Assembly: GCA_017440445.1 (NCBI GenBank)
Contig: JAFSHE010000081.1
Location: forward strand, 1-7,073
Direction: 5' to 3'
DNA from: Oscillospiraceae bacterium
GTDB taxonomy: Bacteria > Bacillota_A > Clostridia > Oscillospirales > Ruminococcaceae
DNA: 7,073 nucleotides
This document shows positions 1-4,075 of the stretch, one piece after another. The translations under genes and the position numbers were made by a program. The notes below the pieces were generated by a model. That model was not told the DNA's origin, did no database searches, and saw only the letters and a program-made list of their open reading frames with translations. The number at the start of each line of letters is the position of its first letter. The first letter of the stretch is position 1.

Positions 1-659
1 ATGGTGAACTGCTTGTCCGTATTCATGCCGATTATAAGCTCGGGAGCTTCATCGTATAGCATGGTATCCACAAGGTCTGCGACCTCCTCTGCGGAATATG
101 TGCCGTGAGGTATCTTTACAGTACATTCCTGAGAGTTGTTGCCGATTTTATATCCCACGGTGAGGGTGTCGTTCTTGCTGTCTATCTTAACAGGCTCTGT
201 ATGAACGACTACTCCGTCTGCCTTTTCGTATGCGGACAGATGCTTTTCAAACAGCGGTACTCCGTTGAAGTGCGCAGTATCGCTCATCTGATCTATTTCG
301 TCTATGATAGCCTGATATTCAAGGTCTATCGCCTCACGGTCAACATCGTCATCGTAGGTGCCGTTTGCCGCCTCTATGGCAAGCTCCTTCATGCGGTGGA
401 GCATGTTGTGCATCTCCTGCGCAGCGCTTTCAACTGTGCGGGAATAGTTCACGCCATCATCTATATTTCTCAGACCCTGAAGCAGACCACGTCTTATATT
501 GCGCAGCTTTTCAGACACAGCAAGGCCTGCCGCATCATCAGATGAGCGGTTTATCCTGTATCCCGAGGAGAGCCTTTCAGCAGCCTTTTTCAGTTTGTTG
601 TTTGAAGTTTTGCTTCTGTCCAGTACATTCTGCATGGAATGCATGTGCTGTATAATCAT
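1..659 (-). CDS. Flagellin, N-terminal part (runs off left edge)
   Basis: This is the structural subunit of the flagellar filament, exported by the flagellar type III system. The reverse strand gives 219 whole codons from ATG at 659-657; the 3' end lies outside the window. Residues 1-60 match the flagellin D0/D1 start: MIIQHMHSMQ, then AERLSSGYRINRSSDDAAGLAVSEKLR at about 27-53 (key residues LSSGYRIN and DDAAGLA). The second D1 helix has RMKELAIEAANGT at 89-101 and DEIDQMSDTAHFNG at 120-133. Residues 157-199, including TLTV, IPHGTYSAEEVADLV, resemble the flagellin IN-type segment that opens the variable middle region. The start is supported by AGGAGT at 674-669, nine bases upstream. It follows the leucine-rich-repeat gene in the same direction but lies behind that gene's terminator, so it is probably transcribed alone. 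One cysteine (C179) is unusual for a flagellin. Family assignment is very secure; the symbol (hag/fliC/flaA) is left open because paralogues are common. Confidence 0.95.
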   Translation of the reverse strand, partial: MIIQHMHSMQNVLDRSKTSNNKLKKAAERLSSGYRINRSSDDAAGLAVSEKLRNIRRGLLQGLRNIDDGVNYSRTVESAAQEMHNMLHRMKELAIEAANGTYDDDVDREAIDLEYQAIIDEIDQMSDTAHFNGVPLFEKHLSAYEKADGVVVHTEPVKIDSKNDTLTVGYKIGNNSQECTVKIPHGTYSAEEVADLVDTMLYDEAPELIIGMNTDKQFT

Positions 660-704
660 TTAATATACACTCCTGTTAAATGTTTACATAATACATATAT
701 AATC

Positions 705-733
705 AGTATAGCACAATTATATATAAATATCGA
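705..733 (-). promoter_or_regulatory. Probable flagellin promoter (sigma-A type, extended -10)
   Basis: On the minus strand TCGATA (733-728) lies 17 bases before TATACT (710-705). The -10 is preceded by TGC, giving the extended form TGnTATACT. The distance to the flagellin start is about 45 bases. GTCGATAT at 734-727, overlapping the -35, resembles a sigma-D/sigma-28 -10 box (GCCGATAT). No TAAA-like -35 sits 14-16 bases upstream of it, so sigma-A is the better reading. Confidence 0.5.
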
Positions 734-799
734 CATGTATTTCAAAAAAAACAGCTTTACAGGCAAAAATGGATGAAATCAACAAAATGTCAGACAGCA

Positions 800-818
800 A
801 ATGTACAAAATGACGGAA
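800..818. repeat. 19-base motif, copy 1 (upstream of flagellin)
   Basis: AATGTACAAAATGACGGAA on the plus strand matches AATGTGCAATTTGACGGAA at 2259-2277 in 16 of 19 positions. It lies 66 bases upstream of the flagellin -35 hexamer, in non-coding DNA. An ACAAAATG core also recurs at 782-789, 23 bases away. A regulator site is inferred; no protein is known to me for it. Confidence 0.35.
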
Positions 819-851
819 TCTGAGTTTCTTATGTCGGAGATATTTAAAAAC

Positions 852-893
852 AACATCTCCCATTCCTGTGCAAATGAAGGAATGGGAGATGTT
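852..893 (-). terminator. Intrinsic terminator of the leucine-rich-repeat gene
   Basis: A perfect 15-bp inverted repeat (852-866 with 879-893) surrounds a 12-base loop. It starts just three bases past the TAA stop of the minus-strand gene. Read on the minus strand it is followed by GTTTTTAAATA. A T run on the plus side (892-897) means it could also stop plus-strand transcripts. Confidence 0.9.
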
Positions 894-895
894 TT

Positions 896-2146
896 TTATG
901 CTGTGGGAGTTGCCTTTACAAAGTCAGCTGTTGTGTAGGGACTCCATGCGCCGTTTGAATATGCTCGGATAAGGAACAGATACTGCTTGCCGTTTGTGAG
1001 CTTGGAGGTAGTATAAGTCGTCTTTGTGATCTGCGAGGATCTCAGAGTATACTTACCTGTGTCAGGATTGTAGATGGACAACGAATATCTTTCCGCATCA
1101 GGGGTTCCTGTCCATGTGAATGTCACCTTTCCGTCGCCTGCTGTTGCCTTGATGTTTGTGGGCTTAGCCGCCACGGGAGTAGCCTTTACGAAATCCGCTG
1201 TTGTGTAGGGACTCCATGCGCCGTTTGAATATGCTCGGATAAGGAACTGATATTGCTTGCCGTTTGTGAGCGCAGACGCAGTGTAAGTAGTCTTGGTTAT
1301 CTGTGAAGATCTCAGAGTGTATTTACCTGTGTCGGGGTTATAGATGGACAGCGAGTATCTCTCAGCACCGTCAACCGCATCCCACTTGAATGTTACCTTG
1401 CCGTCGCCAGGTGTTGCGGTTACAGCAGGTGTTACAGGCTGTGTGATGGAATCAATTGCAATAAAATTATCCCCAAAGTAACCCTCTGCATAAGAGCCTG
1501 TTACACCATATACAGTTGTAAGATATGGACATTTGAGAAAAGCATACGCACCAATAGATGTAACACTGGCGGGGATGGTAATGGTTGTAAGGTTGGTGTT
1601 TAATGCGAACGCATACGCACCGATGGATGTCACTCCATCGGGGATGGTTATATTCATAAGATTAGAGCCGTAAAAGGTGTAATCGTATATAGCAGTAATT
1701 CTTTTTGGAAGAGTGATATCAGCAAGTTTAAGGCACATCTCGAATGCACTAGAGCCGATATAAGTGACGCTGTCAGGGATAGGAGATATATTTTCAAGAT
1801 TGTTGCATTCAAAAAATGCTGCGTCGCCGATATATACAAGGGAATCAGGAAGGGTTACATTTGTAAGGCTATTGCATTCGGCAAAGGCCTCCTCCCCGAT
1901 AGATGTAACGCTGTACCCATCTATCTTAGCGGGGATATCCAGTTCAGTTGCCGAGCCCGTGTAATCTGTAATCTCAATCGTACCGTCATCCAGCAGAGAA
2001 TACTCATAATCCTCCGATGTTGATGCGGCTGCGGCAGAGTAATCCGCCTGCGCCACAACGGTCATAGACATACCAATCTGCCCCAGTGCAGGGTCAGCTA
2101 AAAGCATTCCTGTCGCTAGTAAAGCGGCTGTTATTTTTTTGTACAT
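896..2146 (-). CDS. Secreted BspA-type leucine-rich-repeat protein with two fibronectin III domains
   Basis: The product is 416 residues and is probably exported; its molecular function is unknown. BspA-type repeats and fibronectin III modules usually serve binding or adhesion. Residues 1-34 are a signal peptide: MYKK, a hydrophobic run, and a possible cut after VAQA. A short linker (to about 70) leads to five or six repeats of about 23 residues (about 76-220), patterned LTxITIPxSVTSIGxYAF. Two fibronectin III domains follow (about 237-323 and 327-416) with GDGKVTF, YSLSIYNPDTGKYTL and FLIRAYSNGAWSPY in both. There is no LPXTG signal, dockerin, S-layer domain or C-terminal membrane helix, so anchoring is not explained. 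I chose the ATG at 2146 because a perfect AGGAGGT (2159-2153) sits six bases upstream; an in-frame ATG at 2167 would put that site inside the gene. It has its own promoter and terminator, so it appears monocistronic. Confidence 0.88.
   Translation of the reverse strand: MYKKITAALLATGMLLADPALGQIGMSMTVVAQADYSAAAASTSEDYEYSLLDDGTIEITDYTGSATELDIPAKIDGYSVTSIGEEAFAECNSLTNVTLPDSLVYIGDAAFFECNNLENISPIPDSVTYIGSSAFEMCLKLADITLPKRITAIYDYTFYGSNLMNITIPDGVTSIGAYAFALNTNLTTITIPASVTSIGAYAFLKCPYLTTVYGVTGSYAEGYFGDNFIAIDSITQPVTPAVTATPGDGKVTFKWDAVDGAERYSLSIYNPDTGKYTLRSSQITKTTYTASALTNGKQYQFLIRAYSNGAWSPYTTADFVKATPVAAKPTNIKATAGDGKVTFTWTGTPDAERYSLSIYNPDTGKYTLRSSQITKTTYTTSKLTNGKQYLFLIRAYSNGAWSPYTTADFVKATPTA
905..1408 (-). 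repeat. Tandem 270-base repeat encoding the two fibronectin III domains
   Basis: Two units about 234 bases long (905-1138 and 1175-1408) recur at an exact 270-base offset, equal to 90 codons. A 51-base stretch is identical (927-977 and 1197-1247). Across the 60 residues from YSLS to the closing KAT the domains differ at three positions only, while the DNA outside the identical block carries scattered, mostly silent changes. Confidence 0.9.
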
Positions 2147-2152
2147 AGAATT

Positions 2153-2159
2153 ACCTCCT
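2153..2159 (-). promoter_or_regulatory. Ribosome binding site deciding the leucine-rich-repeat gene start
   Basis: AGGAGGT on the minus strand lies six bases before ATG 2146-2144. The open frame extends seven codons further to ATG 2167, but that would make this site coding. The signal peptide also begins properly (MYKK) only from 2146. Confidence 0.9.
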
Positions 2160-2179
2160 AAAAGCATTCTCTGAATATA

Positions 2180-2208
2180 ATTATATATCTACATATTTGA
2201 AATGTCAA
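2180..2208 (-). promoter_or_regulatory. Consensus sigma-A promoter of the leucine-rich-repeat gene
   Basis: TTGACA (2208-2203) and TATAAT (2185-2180) are both perfect and separated by 17 bases. Transcription would start near 2173, leaving a leader of about 27 bases, too short for a riboswitch. Confidence 0.85.
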
Positions 2209-2258
2209 TACTCTCAAAGAAATGGGAAGAAAATGTATTAATAAAACAACACCACCCG

Positions 2259-2277
2259 AATGTGCAATTTGACGGAA
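2259..2277. repeat. 19-base motif, copy 2 (between divergent promoters)
   Basis: AATGTGCAATTTGACGGAA is the partner of the motif at 800-818 (16 of 19 matches). It lies 50 bases upstream of the leucine-rich-repeat gene's -35 and 42 bases upstream of the pncA -35, so it could act on either side. It is not part of any credible gene. Confidence 0.35.
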
Positions 2278-2319
2278 AAAGCTTTTCTGAAAAAAGGATA
2301 AATTATCGTGTTTTGTGGC

Positions 2320-2348
2320 TTGAAAAACAACGGTATATGGGTTATAAT
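2320..2348 (+). promoter_or_regulatory. Sigma-A promoter of the pncA-nadE operon
   Basis: TTGAAA (2320-2325) is 17 bases from a perfect TATAAT (2343-2348). The inferred start near 2355 leaves a leader of about 34 bases with GGAGG at 2379-2383. There is no room for a riboswitch, so any control would be by a repressor. I cannot identify an operator. Confidence 0.75.
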
Positions 2349-2388
2349 TGTGGTATACATAAAAGTGTGACAAATTTCGGAGGTAATC

Positions 2389-2895
2389 ATGAAAAAGACG
2401 CTTATAGTTATCGACATGCAGAACGACTTCATTGACGGCGCACTCGGCACTGCGGAGGCGGTGGCGATAGTTCCTCTTGTAAAAAAGAAGATAGAGGAGT
2501 ACAGAGCCTGCGGCGGGGAGATACTATTCACAAGGGACACCCATGGAGAGGATTATCTTGACACTCCCGAGGGAAAAAAGCTGCCCGTCGTTCACTGCGT
2601 AAAGGGCACACAGGGCTGGGAGATATCCCCGCAGCTTGATGTCAGCGGCTGTGAGGTAATAGACAAGCCTACCTTCGGCTGGACAGGATGGAATGAGCGC
2701 AGCTTTGAGAAAATAGAGCTTGTGGGACTTTGTACGGATATATGCGTTGTATCCAATGCGCTGATACTTAAGGCAACATTTCCCGAAATCGAAATCACAG
2801 TGGACGCCTCATGCTGTGCGGGAGTAACTCCCGAAAGCCACGCAGCGGCGCTCACCACCATGAAAATGTGTCAGATAAACGTTATCGGAGAATAA
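2389..2895 (+). CDS. pncA: Nicotinamidase-family cysteine hydrolase
   Basis: It probably hydrolyses nicotinamide to nicotinate and ammonia in the cytoplasm, feeding NAD salvage. The 168-residue protein has the isochorismatase-like fold signatures. VIDMQNDF at 7-14 supplies the catalytic Asp (D9). IDKPTFGW at 91-98 supplies the likely catalytic Lys (K93). GLCTDICVVSNAL at 113-125 supplies the nucleophile C119, preceded by the usual cis-peptide region. RDTHGEDY (49-56) and HCVKGTQGWE (69-78) contain D50, H52 and H69, matching three metal ligands of nicotinamidases; the third histidine of M. tuberculosis PncA has no clear partner here. It is shorter than typical PncA (about 185-210). The start has GGAGG five bases upstream. 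nadE follows after 16 bases, which is the strongest argument for a NAD role. The family is certain; substrate specificity is inferred, and another small amidase or isochorismatase-like activity remains possible. Confidence 0.82.
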   Translation: MKKTLIVIDMQNDFIDGALGTAEAVAIVPLVKKKIEEYRACGGEILFTRDTHGEDYLDTPEGKKLPVVHCVKGTQGWEISPQLDVSGCEVIDKPTFGWTGWNERSFEKIELVGLCTDICVVSNALILKATFPEIEITVDASCCAGVTPESHAAALTTMKMCQINVIGE

Positions 2896-2911
2896 GAAAG
2901 GAAGTAATACC

Positions 2912-3697
2912 ATGGAAATATACGGCAGAGATATGAAAAAAGTCACACAGGATATCGCTCAGTGGATAAGGGACTTTTTTGAGGAGAATGGCAAGGGCTG
3001 TAATGCAGTGCTTGGTATTTCAGGAGGAAAGGACAGCTCGGTCGCAGCGGCGCTTTGTGTTGAGGCGCTCGGCAAGGACAGAGTCATCGGTGTACTGATG
3101 CCCAATGGAGAGCAGAGCGATATAGATATGTCAAGACTGCTTGTGGAGCATCTCGGGATAAGATATACGGTAGTAAATATTGCCGACGCTTTCAACGGGA
3201 TGATAGGCGGTATCGAAAATGCTGAAAGCGGCAACGGCTACGAGAATGTGGGCATCTCCGCACAGGCGAGGGTCAATCTCCCGCCAAGACTCAGGATGGC
3301 GTGCGTATACGCTGTCAGCCAGTGCAACAACGGCAGAGTCGTAAATACCTGTAACCTCTCCGAGGACTGGGTGGGATATTCCACGCGCTACGGCGATGCA
3401 GCAGGAGATTTCAGCCCGCTCTCACGTCTTACCGTTGAGGAAGTAAAGCAGGTCGGCAGAGAGCTTGGACTTCCCGATGTGCTGGTGGATAAGGTACCCT
3501 CTGACGGTCTTTGCGGCAAGACCGATGAGGATAATCTGGGCTTCACCTATGCGGTGCTTGACGAATATATCCGCACAGGCGTGTGCGCCGACCCCGATAC
3601 AAAGGCACTCATTGACCGCAAGCACAGGATGAACAAATTCAAGCTGCAGCTTATGCCTTGCTATGAGTACGACGGACAGATAAAAGCCGAGGACTAA
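2912..3697 (+). CDS. nadE: NH3-dependent NAD+ synthetase
   Basis: It converts nicotinate adenine dinucleotide (deamido-NAD) to NAD using ATP and ammonia, the final step of NAD synthesis, in the cytoplasm. The 261-residue protein is a single synthetase domain without the N-terminal glutaminase domain, so free ammonia is expected as donor. The ATP pyrophosphatase loop is LGISGGKDSS at 34-43. NLSEDWVGYSTRYGDAAGDFSPL (148-170) is the deamido-NAD and ATP site, with conserved NLSE and GD..GD. VPSDGLCGKTDEDNLG (195-210) is the flexible K-x-DE loop. HRMNKFKL (238-245) is the C-terminal signature. AAGGAAG lies about seven bases before the ATG. It is the second gene of the operon, and the ammonia released by its upstream partner is also its substrate. 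No missing residues or frame damage are seen. Confidence 0.95.
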   Translation: MEIYGRDMKKVTQDIAQWIRDFFEENGKGCNAVLGISGGKDSSVAAALCVEALGKDRVIGVLMPNGEQSDIDMSRLLVEHLGIRYTVVNIADAFNGMIGGIENAESGNGYENVGISAQARVNLPPRLRMACVYAVSQCNNGRVVNTCNLSEDWVGYSTRYGDAAGDFSPLSRLTVEEVKQVGRELGLPDVLVDKVPSDGLCGKTDEDNLGFTYAVLDEYIRTGVCADPDTKALIDRKHRMNKFKLQLMPCYEYDGQIKAED

Positions 3698-3737
3698 GCT
3701 GTCTTTTAAGAGCTTATAATGGATGCAGATATTTTAC

Positions 3738-3764
3738 AGCGCCCGATTTTCTTCGGGCGCTTTT
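3738..3764 (+). terminator. Intrinsic terminator after nadE
   Basis: A perfect 9-bp GC-rich stem (3738-3746 with 3753-3761) has a six-base loop and is followed by TTTTCT. It ends the pncA-nadE transcript 41 bases after the nadE stop. It lies inside the falsely extended upstream frame of feoA, arguing against that longer start. Confidence 0.9.
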
Positions 3765-3792
3765 CTGCGCTCACCTTATTCTTTCAGCCGCA

Positions 3793-3798
3793 TATAAT
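3793..3798 (+). promoter_or_regulatory. Possible -10 element of the feoAB promoter
   Basis: TATAAT sits 35 bases before the feoA start and just after the nadE terminator, so a promoter is required here. No good -35 lies 16-18 bases upstream (CTCACC is the best at 17), suggesting dependence on an activator or a weak promoter. A related TATAACACAT follows at 3811-3820, giving a direct repeat with an 18-base period. Confidence 0.4.
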
Positions 3799-3820
3799 GC
3801 ATAGAAAAACTATAACACAT

Positions 3821-3826
3821 GAGGTG
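3821..3826 (+). promoter_or_regulatory. Ribosome binding site deciding the feoA start
   Basis: GAGGTG lies six bases before ATG 3833. The open frame reaches back to an ATG at 3719, but that stretch spans the nadE terminator and has no FeoA similarity. Confidence 0.85.
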
Positions 3827-3832
3827 ACATCT

Positions 3833-4075
3833 ATGCATATACAGCGGACGCTTAATAATACAGACATTGGCGAGCGTGTGGTGGTGAGAGCTATTACCGC
3901 ACATGGCAGCATGCGCAGAAGATTTCTCGATATCGGACTATCTGAGGGGACAGCGGTGGAGTGCGTGGGAAAAAGCCCCGCGGGTGACCCTGCCGCTTAT
4001 CTTATCCGTGGTGCGGTGATAGCCATACGCTCAGAGGATAGTCGGGATATCATTGTGGAGCGGGAGGGTGAATAA
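3833..4075 (+). CDS. feoA: Ferrous iron transport protein A
   Basis: FeoA is a small cytoplasmic SH3-like protein that works with the FeoB iron channel, probably by binding or modulating it. The product is 80 residues, the usual size for a stand-alone FeoA. The family pattern is clear: MRRRFLDIGLSEGTAVE at about 24-40, then SPAGDPAAYLIRGAVIAIRSED at about 45-66, equivalent to the conserved GDP-x-x-y-x-i-R-G segment. Its TAA stop overlaps the feoB ATG by one base (TAATG), a sign of translational coupling. It is the first gene of a two-gene operon with no feoC in the window. I see no canonical Fur or DtxR box upstream, although iron control is expected. Confidence 0.93.
   Translation: MHIQRTLNNTDIGERVVVRAITAHGSMRRRFLDIGLSEGTAVECVGKSPAGDPAAYLIRGAVIAIRSEDSRDIIVEREGE

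Noticed and set aside
105..655. Plus-strand open frames over the flagellin region
   Set aside because: They lie antisense to an unmistakable flagellin frame on the minus strand and have no family resemblance.
740..760. TAAA at 758-755 (minus strand) as the -35 of a sigma-D flagellin promoter
   Set aside because: It is 21 bases from GTCGATAT, well beyond the 14-16 base spacing of sigma-D promoters.
769..813. Fourteen-codon mini-ORF on the plus strand starting MDEINKM
   Set aside because: No convincing ribosome binding site or promoter, and no recognisable peptide features; open by chance in AT-rich DNA.
1540..1640. 69-base DNA periodicity as an independent repeat element
   Set aside because: It follows directly from the 23-residue leucine-rich repeats and needs no further explanation.
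2147..2167. Upstream ATG at 2167 as start of the leucine-rich-repeat protein
   Set aside because: It would translate the perfect AGGAGGT site and put seven extra residues before a normal signal peptide.
2277..2300. GAAAAAGCTTTTC near-palindrome as an operator or terminator
   Set aside because: It is a short A/T-rich symmetry without a GC stem, common by chance in such intergenic DNA.
3719..3832. Longer N-terminus for FeoA
   Set aside because: The extension crosses the nadE terminator, lacks FeoA similarity, and the ATG at 3833 has its own ribosome binding site.
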